A stretch of DNA of 64,000 bases from Ambrosia x helenae. Taxonomy: Eukaryota > Streptophyta > Magnoliopsida > Asterales > Asteraceae. Numbering within the stretch: the first letter of the stretch is position 1; each line of letters opens with the position of its first letter. Positions 53,853-64,000 of this stretch are shown piece by piece. The notes beneath the pieces are model-generated. The model was not told where the DNA came from. It saw only the letters and a program-made list of their open reading frames with translations, and searched no databases. The position numbers and the translations under genes are program-made. Location: NCBI GenBank assembly GCA_030844895.1, contig CM061228.1, forward strand, positions 36,084,626 through 36,148,625, written 5' to 3'.

Positions 53853-55105
53853 CTTTTTGAATTCTTATATTGTTCTACATAAAGTTTACACTCATTTACT
53901 TCACCACCATTCACTTGAAACAAAATCTTATGTGGCCAACTAATCTTAGCTAACTTAACTATTGTAGAATGAAGCCGTTGAAAAGTTGATGTATGTTGAA
54001 AATATTATTACTTAATTAAGTTCAGTAAGATAATGAAAAATACAAAACATAAAGTAATATATAACTTATATAACGTTTAGCAATCACATGATCATACTCA
54101 TAAACTTCAAGGGAAATATTTCCACCAAAAGCATCTACCTGTGCAACCATTTAAAGCAAATAAATTTGTACAAAACATTAGATATGATGTAATACTAATT
54201 GAATATAAATTCTTATATTATATAAAAAACATATAAACGGTTTTTTAACCTGCATATCAAGTTGACCATCATTAGAAATTTCAATACCTTCAACTGATTG
54301 TTCAAGTTGGAGATTTTGCCAAAAAAAAAAGAGTAGTACAATTGTTTAAAAAAAAACCTTAATTTCAAATGTGCACAGGTCTCTCATCTCCAGAAACACA
54401 AAATCGAAAACATCCAACTTAAGATCTTTAACTACTTTCATCCACCCATCATACAAATAATACTGTTTCTCCAAAGAAATCATCTTTAAACGCCATGAAA
54501 GATCACCAAATTTAATAGTCACTAAAGCCTTAGAAACTTTATCACGAAGATAGACAGAAGAAAAAGCATCAGGTACTCTCTGTAAGTAAACAAAATAAAA
54601 AACCTTCTATTATTTGTTATTTTTAATTGTAAATATGCATATAACAATAGCAGAAAAATACGTACTAATAATTCGCTTGAAGGGTCATATAACAACTGCA
54701 TGAAAGACTTCCCACAAATCAAGTTCCGGAAACAGGACATTAACAAAGTATCTTTAGAAACATAATCAAATAATAAAATGTCATACACTTCAAGTCCCAT
54801 ATCCTTAACGACAGTTTGCCATCCTTCACTAAACTCAGCAGCATTAAAAGCAACTCTCCTTAAAACAACTTTCCATTCCCTTCTATCTGTTGTAGTAATT
54901 AATATTACGTTATTATCCATACCTTTAGGAGGATAAAATCTACCAACAACATTTTCTGATAACATCTATAAAGAAACAACATTTACAAGAATGTAAGAAA
55001 CAAAAACAATTTATTAGAGGTTTAAAAAAATATATCTTTCAATAACATTATAAATACCGGATTTTCAGCTTTTAGATCAAAAACATCTGCAATGAATGAG
55101 ACCAT
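53853..55105 (-). CDS. REM-like protein with two B3 DNA-binding domains, partial gene
   Basis: Exons on the - strand: 55105-55058 (start MVSFIADVFDLKAENP), 54965-54666 (100 codons, first B3 domain: RFYPPKGMDNNVIL, REWKVVLRRVAF, FSEGWQTVVKDMGL, DILLFDYV), 54579-54358 (74 codons, second B3 domain: RVPDAFSSVYL, VTIKFGDLSWRL, GWMKVVKDLKLD, DFVFLEM). Introns of 92 and 86 bp have GT..AG ends, and all three exons join in phase 0. Further exon-like pieces are about 54293-54250, 54138 to about 54060 and about 53965-53853 (donor AAAAAG|GTATTA); their joins are uncertain. B3/REM proteins are plant nuclear DNA-binding factors. The inverted LTR begins 39 bp after the last donor, so the 3' end is missing. 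It may be a pseudogene. Confidence 0.75.
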
Positions 55106-55452
55106 TTCAACTCTTTAACCTATTAGAATCAATGTAAAACAAATTACTAAGACAACAATAATCCTTCAGAGAAATCATAAAAACTTAATCATAATAACCA
55201 ACACATCTGATTTGCATATTACTTAAATATTAGAATACCCAAATGAAACACTATAACTGATAACAAAAGAACACTAAATTCTAAAAAACTATAGTTAACT
55301 AGTAAATATACACATAATATAACTTGATTCAGACATGTTTCTTACCTGATTTAATGTTTGTGAACTTAACTTTGGTAATTGTAAATAATTGATATGTAGA
55401 TTACCGATTTCTTTGAAATACTTTAGTATACAACATTGATAGAAAGCTTTAA
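55106..55452. other. Upstream region of the B3 gene
   Basis: AT-rich. No further exon and no clear TATA box could be supported. Confidence 0.4.
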
Positions 55453-56311
55453 GGGTCTGTTTGGTATGAGGTAATGGAATGGATGAGGGAATGGAATGGG
55501 CGAGTTAATAGAATGGACAAGGTAATGGAATGGACCATTACCATTCCATGTCTTGTTTGGTTGCGATGTGGGAATGAAACAAAACATTACTTTGTATTGT
55601 TGGATAGGCAAGAAAAGATTAAGGAATAAAATCGGTGGTGAGTGGTTGTGGTGGGTTGTGGTCAGTGGCGGTGATGGTGGGTGGTGATATGTGGCGGTAG
55701 CGGCGGCGATGGGTGGCCGTGGATGACAATGATGGGGGGGAGGTGGATGACAATGATGGTGGGTGAGTGACGATAGCGTAGTGGTGGGTGGCGACGGCGG
55801 TGGTGGGTGGTGGCGACGATGGTGGGGGGTGGTGGCAATGGGTGGAGGTGGATAAAAGTGATGGTGGGTGGGTGACAATGCTGAGTAGAGGCGGTGGTGG
55901 GTGGCGGCGGTAGTGGTGGGTAAAGGAAATTGTGGTGAGTGACGGTGGCAGGTGATGGAGGCGGTGGTAGGTGACGGTGATGGGCGGCGTTGGGTGATGT
56001 TGGATGGCAACGGTGGTGGGTAAGTGAAGGTAGTGGGTGGTGACGATGACAGTGGTGGTTGGTAGCGGCAGCGGTGGTGGGTGGTGATGAAGGTGGTGGT
56101 GGGTGGTAGGTTAAGGTGTTATTAGTAAAGGGTGAATAAGGGGTGGAATGAAAAAAAAAAACATTAGGGGTGGATGTAATGGTTTTGAGGGAATGGAATG
56201 TCTTGTGGAATGGGTCATTCCATTCCTTTAACCAAGCAAACACACCATTTTTCATTACCTCGTAATTGTCAATTCCATTCCCTCATTCATTCCATCATAC
56301 AAAACGCTACC
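55453..56311. mobile_element. Tourist/PIF-Harbinger-type MITE with TAA duplication
   Basis: Left end GGGTCTGTTTGGTATGAGG and (complement of the right end) GGTAGCGTTTTGTATGATGG; TAA at 55450-55452 and 56312-56314. Subterminal ATTCCATTCC repeats occur in both halves. The interior is a degenerate GGTGGTGGGTGGCGG minisatellite (55630-56120), which creates long but meaningless Pro/His/Thr-rich reading frames. Confidence 0.8.
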
Positions 56312-57235
56312 TAACAGTGATACTAAACAACTTATATATTCGGCGGGAATATCAATGTATCATACACTATAATTAGTTGTATTTCAGATTTTGTATTATA
56401 ATAATGCACTTAAAAACCTATATTAAATTAATTTTTCGTTAAATACCTTTCATAATAACCTTAATTATTTAAGTGAAATATTTATTTGATATCTTTTTAC
56501 TATTTTATATTATATTTATAAATTTGCTTAAGTACATTTAAATCAATAATAGTAATGTAACATTTTTTTAAACTTATTTTTTATGTATTTTCTAAATATC
56601 TGTTCTCTCGAACATATTTTACAAGCATCTGATGAAATCCTATATACAGTTGTCATATCCTCAAATCATTGTACAATACTTTATATATCTGGTGACATTT
56701 ATCATCTGTTTTGCCTTAAATGTCTGTTCACGCCAACAGAATTTCAATTAACTTTTTTTTACAACAAAAGTTGATCATTGTAAAGTATGTTTACTTTGTA
56801 GCAAAATAATTTTTATTTTTTTTTCAAAATAAAATAACATCATGTTTAACTACTTTTTAACAATTATTATCTGCAATGCATTTTTTACATTTTTACTTTT
56901 TTTTTTGTAACTTTTCCATTAATTAAAAAAGAAAAGATAAAAAATAACGTTAAAAGGATAATTAAACCAAAATAATAGATGATTCATAAACAAATGATAA
57001 AAAAATAATGACATTTTAATAACTCAACTACTTATCAACTTATATATGGTCTTTTTTTTAAATAACACTTTCTTATCTAAACCAGTATATTTTGAATATG
57101 TTTGCATTAATTTGTGTTGCATGTATATAAAATTATTACACAAATAACATAAACAAAAAACTAATATTTTATTTAAATAAGTAGCTGATTACATGAAGAT
57201 CTACTACATTACCAAAAACATACAAGAAAGAAAGA
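56312..57235. other. AT-rich stretch, nothing recognised
   Basis: Strongly AT-rich with homopolymer runs. No gene, TIR or RNA feature that I can support. Confidence 0.5.
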
Positions 57236-57580
57236 CAATAAACATAATAAGAATCAAAATGAATTTAAAAAGTTCAATTTCAACTCGATAGAACACTTAA
57301 GTGAATTTAGGATATCAACAATTATTTCTAACTGCTCTAGATCCCTTTTCATCGCATCAATGTAAAACACCACACCAATTTCACGAATTGTTGATGGTGG
57401 CAAAACACTTCATTTTTTGATTAGCTTGTCTTTTTTATCAAAACAGTTTGAAATATGCGTGAAACTCTCCTTCAACACATCTATATACAATGCATCTTTC
57501 TCATATTGCGCAAGAACTTTCCTAATTAAATCACCCTTCAAATCGCCTGCTCGTACTGCTGCTGAAGACGATGATGCCAA
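57236..57580 (-). pseudogene. Unidentified helical protein remnant
   Basis: The - strand frame reads ASSSSAAVRAGDLKGDLI, then RKVLAQYEKDALYIDVLKES, one TGA, then PPSTIREIGVVFYIDAMKRD and LEQLEIIVDILNSLKC. Coding-like composition in AT-rich DNA, but not recognised. Divergently arranged with 57969-58310. Confidence 0.35.
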
Positions 57581-57968
57581 AACTTAAAGAAACGAATAAT
57601 AACTATCCTATAGGATATGACTATATTGTAGAATTTCAGTAAAAGATCTACATATTTATAACACCATAGTTCAAATAATAACCAAACTTACCCATTTCGT
57701 ATTAATTACTGAAATTTAATGCTATAAATGCGGTAGATGAACAACTATATTTACCAAGTGACAATTGTAAAATCTATACGCTATATCACAAAAAATAAAT
57801 GTATAATATACCATTTGGCATTCCAAACATTTCCCACGTGTAACATAGCGTGTTCAAAGTTATTTTCTATTCACCCCATCCATATATACATATATAAATA
57901 TACAAAACACTCTACTACCATGCACGTCTAACCATACACTAATCAAATATTAACATAACAAAAAAACC

Positions 57969-58310
57969 ATGTCATCCTCTCAAAATTACCAAATCGGAGT
58001 CCAACAAACAACACATGAAATTCTTATTAAGGCTTTCAAAAAAGAATCTTTTTGAAGAAGAAACAATAAGAAACTCATCTGGAATGGTTACATCTCTAGT
58101 AATTGCAGACCTAAGGAAAAACGTCAAAACCATCACTGATATGGTTGAAATTCCCGAGTTAATTGAATGAAACAAAGGTCTACAGTACCTTGTAAATCAA
58201 CTCGCACTAAACGACAATATTGCCAAGAAGATGAAAGGCCTCACTGATAATATAATTACCATCAGTAAGGAAAGGAAGCATCGTCAGTATAAAATTATGA
58301 AGAATCAGTA
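57969..58310 (+). pseudogene. Unidentified small helical protein remnant
   Basis: ATG 57969 opens MSSSQNYQIGVQQTTHEILI. A 1-bp frameshift near 58050 leads to SGMVTSLVIADLRKNVKTIT, one TGA, then LVNQLALNDNIAKKMKGLT. A further exon-like piece at about 58541-58629 (after AAACAAACAG; reads GELTYVVGTQHVETTEGRY) ends at a stop. No family recognised. Confidence 0.35.
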
Positions 58311-58629
58311 ATAGTAACTTTCACAATAGTTTAGTATTTAGACATGGCAAAAAGCTGTAATTTTGGATTAAAAGCATGCTTAAAAAATGTAGATCTTTTA
58401 TATATATATATATATATATGTATGTATATTATGCTTTTTAAATTATATTGCATTTTGTACAAACTGATCCTGTAAGTCAAAATAAACTTCAACACATGCA
58501 TCAAAATATTTATTTGACAGAACAAATTTTAAAAACAAACAGATAATGGTGAATTAACATATGTTGTAGGAACTCAACATGTTGAAACCACTGAAGGAAG
58601 ATATAAGCAGATGTTTATACAGACTTTGT

Positions 58630-60097
58630 AATTGATATTGTTGTGCTAATATTATTACAATTAATATTATTATGTACACTTACTTTACTCAACAAACATT
58701 TTTTAATACAAAATTCAATATCTTTTTATGAAATCACTATAAGTTTAAATTATATCAATCTTTTCAAGTTCATAACTAAAATCTTAAACTGCGTAACAAA
58801 TGATAAATTTTAACCCCCAAAACATTTGTAATAATTACTCACGGTTTCACATATAAGAACATATAATAAACTTTATTTAACTTAATTTATTATTATTTTT
58901 TATAAATAGAAATTTCTATATCCTAATTTATTATTACCAATTTCATAGATTAATAGTGATAACAAAAATTATTGATAAATAAATAATATCGAGTGACTTC
59001 AAAAATCGAGTTTTAAGGTAATGATTATTACTTGACGGTCGATAGCCCTAAAACTCTATGATGACTACTGTACAGTTGAACAATCTAGATGGAAACTTAC
59101 AAAATATGGCGGTCATTAATGGTAGATGTACTTATTTTTACTATTATTAAACAACTAAAAAATGTTACCATAAATTTACGTATTATCATTTTTATTTTAA
59201 TTAAACAATTAAAATTGTTTACTTTTAGAAAATGAATATATAAATGATTTGAACTCTTTTATTGTTCCTATAACTTTAAAAATGAAAATATGTTTTATAA
59301 CAATAAAACTTCTATAAAAATATCATCATCCATAAAATGTGTAATTATAGTTTTTATTCACGTTATATTATGTTTAAAATTAATAATATTTTCATGAAAC
59401 ACTTTTTTAAGAAATGACATGAAATTTACTCATTGTAACTAATATTTTTAAGAAACTAAATTAAATATTAACATATAAATCACTTGAGTTGTTATAACCA
59501 TTGTTTCATGCTCTGTTTATCAACATCTATCGACTTGTCAACAGTTGTTGCAAAAAAAATTGTATATAGCAATGAAACTTGTTATTGGAATTCCATAATT
59601 TCACTGAAAGTATACGACTTAACAAACTACATACAAGATATAAGTCTTCTCCAAGATCACCAATTCTAATTTCATTACAAATGGATTCTTTGTAATAAAT
59701 TTTCACTACATTGGAATTCCATAATTTATTTGTTTTTTAGATGGTTCAAGAGATATAAATTTGAAAACTAACAACGCAGATTTCGTCCACTTTAATACAG
59801 TGAATAAACATCTATATTTACTATATTAGAAAATTTGGGCCTTATTATAAAGTGAAACACAAATAATAAAATAGTATTTTGAATAATTAAAACATATTGT
59901 TACTATTAAAAAAAATTAAAATTCAAGCAATATAAAATTGAATAAACTAAGTCTCAAAATCGTAATGATTAACCTTGGTATTCGAATCTCTGTTGATATA
60001 AACTAAGTATCTCTTTACCCAAGTCTACAAAATGGAAATGTATACTTATTTTATTCTATATATTCTGTTTTACAACATCTGTTATCAAATACAATTT
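58630..60097. other. AT-rich stretch with a diverged repeat copy
   Basis: No gene seen. 59400-59490 and 59940-60010 resemble parts of the 445-bp repeat that follows. Confidence 0.4.
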
Positions 60098-60915
60098 TCC
60101 AATTAGAGATTACAATTTGGAGTGTAAATAAAGTGTCAAAATCTTAATCATTAGCTTTGGACTTCGTGCCTCTATTTAGATTAACTAAGTATCTCTTTAA
60201 GAATTTACATGAAGGTTACTTAATGTAACTAATATTTTAAAGAAGCTAAATAATTTATTTACATATAAATCACTCGACTCCTTATAACAATAACACTTAT
60301 TTTTCAGATTCAAGAAAAAGAGTTGAAATTAAATTTTATAACAACAAAATTTTTAAATGAAGTACGCGATATCGTAATTATTATTTACTACTCAGCACTC
60401 TTAATATTCAACTGAGTTTTTGTTCATATTTATGCTTCAACATATTATCATAATTTTTTAACAGTCTTTTATGATAAAAATATTACAACGTCTGTTGAAT
60501 TGTCAACAGCTGTTATGAAATAACTGTCATCTAATACAGTTTTCCAATTAGAGATTACAATGTGGAATGGAAACTAAGTTTCAAAATCGTAATAATTAAC
60601 TTTGGACTTCGAGCCTCTATTTAGATGAAATAAGTATCTTTTTAAGAATTTACATGTAGGTTACTCAATATAACTAATATTTTGAAGAAACTAAATCAAT
60701 TATTTACATATAAATCACCTGGGTCCTTATATTAAGACTTATTTTTCCGATCCAATAAGAAGATCGTGAAATTAAATTTTATAACAAAATTTTTAAATGA
60801 AGTACGCGAGATCATAATTATTATTTACCACTCAACACTCTTAATTTTCAACTGAGCTATTAGTCAGATTTTTGCTTCAACATTTTATCATATATTTTTT
60901 AACAGTCTTTTAAGA
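60098..60915. repeat. Tandem repeat, about 445-bp unit
   Basis: Unit 1 starts TCCAATTAGAGATTACAATT (60098) and unit 2 starts TCCAATTAGAGATTACAATG (60543). Both contain GCCTCTATTTAGAT, AAGAATTTACATG, TTAAATGAAGTACGCGA and TTTTTTAACAGTCTTTTA in the same order. Clearly diverged from each other. Confidence 0.75.
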
Positions 60916-62399
60916 AAACAAACTACACATTTCCTCTATAAGAAAACAAACTACATACAAAATACAGTCAAAACACCACAAAACAAAACCAAAGAAGCCG
61001 GCCTTCAAAGAAAAACAAAACATATAAAATAATATGTCTTTACCTCCTCGAATGGGTAAAAGTTAAAGTATTGGATTAATTAGTTTTGTCAAAATTCATT
61101 TTTTGGCATATTGCAACTCTTGACTTTAGGCATGCTTTAAAAATATCAAACGACATTGAAAAATTATGAAAATTTCTAGTCAACTAAATTAATGTATTTT
61201 GAATAACTCTCATTTAAAATAGCTTTTCATCTAGACCCTATAAAATAGATTCAAAACATGAAACAAAACAGAATGTCTAGATTTGCACACCTGTTTTGTT
61301 TGGTCTATTTAGGGGTTCAAACGAAAGAGTTTTTCGACATTTAATATAGTGTCGGAATGGAATTTCAACAAATTCAGTCATGGAATAAAATTCTACTCTA
61401 TTTAGTTAGTATGATCAGTTATGGTTGTGACAAGTTCAGCACTCATTGCTATAAAAAAACAAGGGTTGCACTTATGTGCACCGTTATGTGTTTTTTTAAA
61501 GGTTTTTGTTTAAGATAAATTAAAACGATCTTATTGACATCATATTAAAGGTTAGTAGTGCATGATTAAGTTAGTAAGATAATCCCAAAGCATTGGTAGA
61601 TTCACTTTTGTAATGAAACATCTTATGGATTCACAGATTGTGATGACACAGTAGCCATAGCTAACGCGATCCTTTGTGTTGTGTATGTAAGTTAGTATGA
61701 TTAGTGATGAACACTAGTTTATTAGGATGATAACTAAAGTTATTTGGTTAGTGAAATCCAAAGAAAAGAAAAGAATTATTAAAACAAAAGAATAATGGAA
61801 TAATCAAAAGTAAAACTTCAAAACACTTACATGAGAGCCTTAATTGAAAAAAGAGAGGATCTTGATTTTCTTCATTGGTGGCAACAAATTTTAGGTTTTG
61901 GAAAGAGTTTTCAATGAAAAGGTGTAAGGAAATAAGGGTGATTGGCCATTTTTTGGGGTGGTAAATATGGAAGTTCATTGGAAACAAGTTAGTGTTTTGG
62001 GAGCTAATCTTAGCCTAAAATTACAAGGATCGGGAGCTCACAAGGATTGCAATCCAGTGGGTCAGATCAAGTATTATGTTAGGAAAAATTGACAAAGAAA
62101 CACAAAGTGGTTTTCCTTATAAATGGTTTAGTTAAATAAAGGTTTTCATGAGTTTGTGTAAGACCATTTCCGGTATCATTAAAATGCCCTATTAAAATTC
62201 ACGTAACTTGGTCCCAAAATTTTGTAATGTAAAATTTTTTCTTAAAAATCTTGCAACACTTACAAAAACAAATGGAGATATAAGTTGGTAGCTTGTTTTC
62301 ATGAAAAAAGTAATAAACTACATTAAATGTTTACAAAAGTTTAGACATCATCTAAATCCTCAAAGTATGAATAATAGTCAGAGATATGTGAGCATTCGG
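60916..62399. other. Intergenic AT-rich stretch, nothing recognised
   Basis: No gene, TIR pair or RNA gene supported. A GTCGGAATGGAATT-type stretch near 61355 may be MITE debris. Confidence 0.4.
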
Positions 62400-62661
62400 G
62401 AGCGTTCGGTTCTTCTTATAGGTTAATCCACCATCTGGTACTCCACTTAGGTATTACCTACCATAAAAACACATAAAAACGATTAGTAGTTAGGTGAACG
62501 ATTCAAGAAACGACGAGAAAACACTTTTGCTGCCTTCTGGAAGTTCTTTCTGTACCTCGAAGAACTTTGCTAAGTTCTTCGCGTATCACGAAGAACCCGG
62601 ATTATCCTAAAACAATCCAAAACACTTTGCGTACTGCTGGATGTGCCCAAGACCCGTGAAT

Positions 62662-62696
<35 letters not shown>

Positions 62697-63927
62697 GCAA
62701 AATGTGTCCTGTTGTTCTTCCAATTTTACACTTAACCAATTTTGTGCAATTTTGTTATTGCATTTTCCAAATTCGCTTAACCAAGATTTTGACCTTTCGA
62801 GGACATCCTTCCCCGTATATTGGACCCGAAATTCACAATTCGGATCTAGGTTAGTTAGATCTCAATCCATTCGTTCGTTTAAGCCTTTACTTATACGGGT
62901 CATTCCGGCTCGTAAAGAGATTTTGAGCATTCTAGTTTGACTCTCCAATGTTATTCATTTCAATCCTTTTCCATCCGACCACAATCATAACTACGGTCAG
63001 TCGTAATTGGGCAATACCTCCGCTTCTAAGACCCCGCATGTCATTTATACTTTGGTTTTACATGCCCTAATCCATAATTCGTTGCGCTATCGTTCACGAA
63101 TAACCCATTACCATTCAATTCACCAAGCATGGTCCTACGACCATGAGTGGTGGTTTTTTTATCTTATAGTTCCCACCAATCCATTATTATGGATGTTTAT
63201 CCGCTAAGCATTGCGTCCACTTCTGTGACCCCGCGATTCATTTATGCTTTGGTTTTACATGTCTTTTTACATCTTGTTTACCTAAGTTAACCATCTTCAT
63301 GATTTCAATTTGTCACTCATTTTGTACCTAAGGTTTATCACCTAACTTAATGTAATCGTTTAGTCATAAATCAGTGTAATGATATACTTTAGAGGTTACC
63401 TTTCTAACAAGCGTCCTTTCCGGTTTGGCTTCCTAAAGCCTCGCTCGTCTTACCTATAATTTTAACCCAGGTGACCATTAGAACAAATAATCATTCATGG
63501 TCCTTTTCATCAAGGGTTACTAACTACCATCCATGTTATTTCACCAAGGTTTCAAAGGTTAACTTCAATCAAACTTCATGTAGGCATTTCATCAAAAGAC
63601 TTGGCGAGCATCAATTAAGTTTGCCTATATTATCATATTATGATCAAACTTCCATAATCTCCTAAATAGACAAGGTAGGAACTAAGTATCCAATTTACAT
63701 GCAACTCACCTATTTATTCATTGAAATCAAATAGCAAGGCACACATAAATCATACGAATTTCATTCTATATTTTCCCTCCTAATCTAAGATTTTCAACTA
63801 CATCACATGTAGGTCGCAATCCTAGATGTTATGGACTTAGCACTACATACTAATACATATCAAAATTGAGAGCTAGAATTGGTTTCCTTCGTGATTCTAA
63901 CTCCCAATTTACAAAAATTTGCCTATA
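62400..63927. repeat. LTR-like or other retrotransposon-derived sequence
   Basis: Moderate GC. Short inverted motif copies (AGTTCTT, GAAGAACTT, AGTTCTTC, GAAGAACCC) lie at 62540-62600, and a T30-type run at about 62668-62695. A diverged direct repeat of about 200 bp has units starting near 63010 and 63210 (CATTTATNCTTTGGTTTTAC in each). TATAACACCC at about 63927 may be a gypsy LTR start. No ORF is convincing. Confidence 0.35.
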
Positions 63928-64000
63928 ACACCCTTGATTTGATGTCTGATTGATGAGATGCATGCACTTGGAGAATGCCCTAGTGGTGGTGGTGTTGTCT

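Noticed and set aside
55423..56255. Two overlapping - strand reading frames of 195-197 codons, rich in Pro, His and Thr
   Set aside because: They are translations of the GGTGGTGGGTGGCGG minisatellite inside the Tourist-type MITE; composition is set by the repeat.
62641..62940. A 99-codon + strand frame starting at the long T run
   Set aside because: It begins with a Phe homopolymer from the T tract and has no recognisable domain; LTR-like sequence is a better explanation.

Overview
This window is transposon-dominated nuclear DNA of a flowering plant, very probably a eudicot. The family mix would fit a composite (Asteraceae), but that is a guess. Evidence: plant-type Ty1/copia elements of the Sirevirus kind, a chromovirus-type Ty3/gypsy fragment, an Athila/Tat-type LTR pair, MULE, hAT and Tourist-type remains, AT-rich intergenic DNA, and a B3 transcription factor gene with plant-sized introns. 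No bacterial operons, rRNA genes or CRISPR arrays are present.

Layout. 1-5774: 3' part of a Sirevirus-like element (E0, + strand) with a 1217-codon ORF between pol and the 3' LTR; it sits inside a broken MULE transposase gene (5829-7062). 7169-37783: a second Sirevirus-like element (H1, - strand) with both LTRs and a 5-bp target duplication (AAAAC), swollen to 30.6 kb by two inserts. Insert A (10045-21212, - strand, target duplication GATCC) is a young copia element with intact gag and pol and identical LTRs; it splits H1's 3' ORF. Insert B (about 28331-33279, + strand) is a 3'-truncated gypsy element with gag and protease; it splits H1's gag. 37864-40380: a gypsy LTR-like start, a hAT-type MITE with a perfect 8-bp TSD, and tRNA-like/SINE-like modules. 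40382-48282: eight consecutive elements separated by (TA)n microsatellites. One carries a nested MULE-type element, and another carries exons of an ISWI-type chromatin remodeller. 48684-53814: two Athila/Tat-type LTRs in inverted orientation. 53853-55105: a REM-like two-B3-domain gene (- strand), the only host gene I can model with consistent exons, cut off by the inverted LTR. 55453-56311: a Tourist-type MITE. 56.3-64 kb: AT-rich DNA with two small hypothetical reading frames, a 445-bp tandem repeat and LTR-like sequence.

What stands out. E0 and H1 share an elaborate non-coding design between pol and the 3' ORF: an array of a short motif in both orientations (CACNTTCGNCC / GGNCGAANGTG), a TATA box, a leader, a CAG|GTAT donor-like site, an intron-like stretch with a second array, then the ORF. 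The motif also fills the U3 of the LTR and, in H1, the gag leader. This looks like an internal promoter with a spliced leader for a third gene. Other retroelements here carry their own unrelated short-motif arrays near promoters or leaders. Element A has an odd 5' end (deleted extra LTR plus two copies of the PPT-proximal region) that looks like reverse-transcriptase template switching fixed by integration.

All identifications come from reading the sequence; no alignment or database search was run, and boundaries given as 'about' are by eye.
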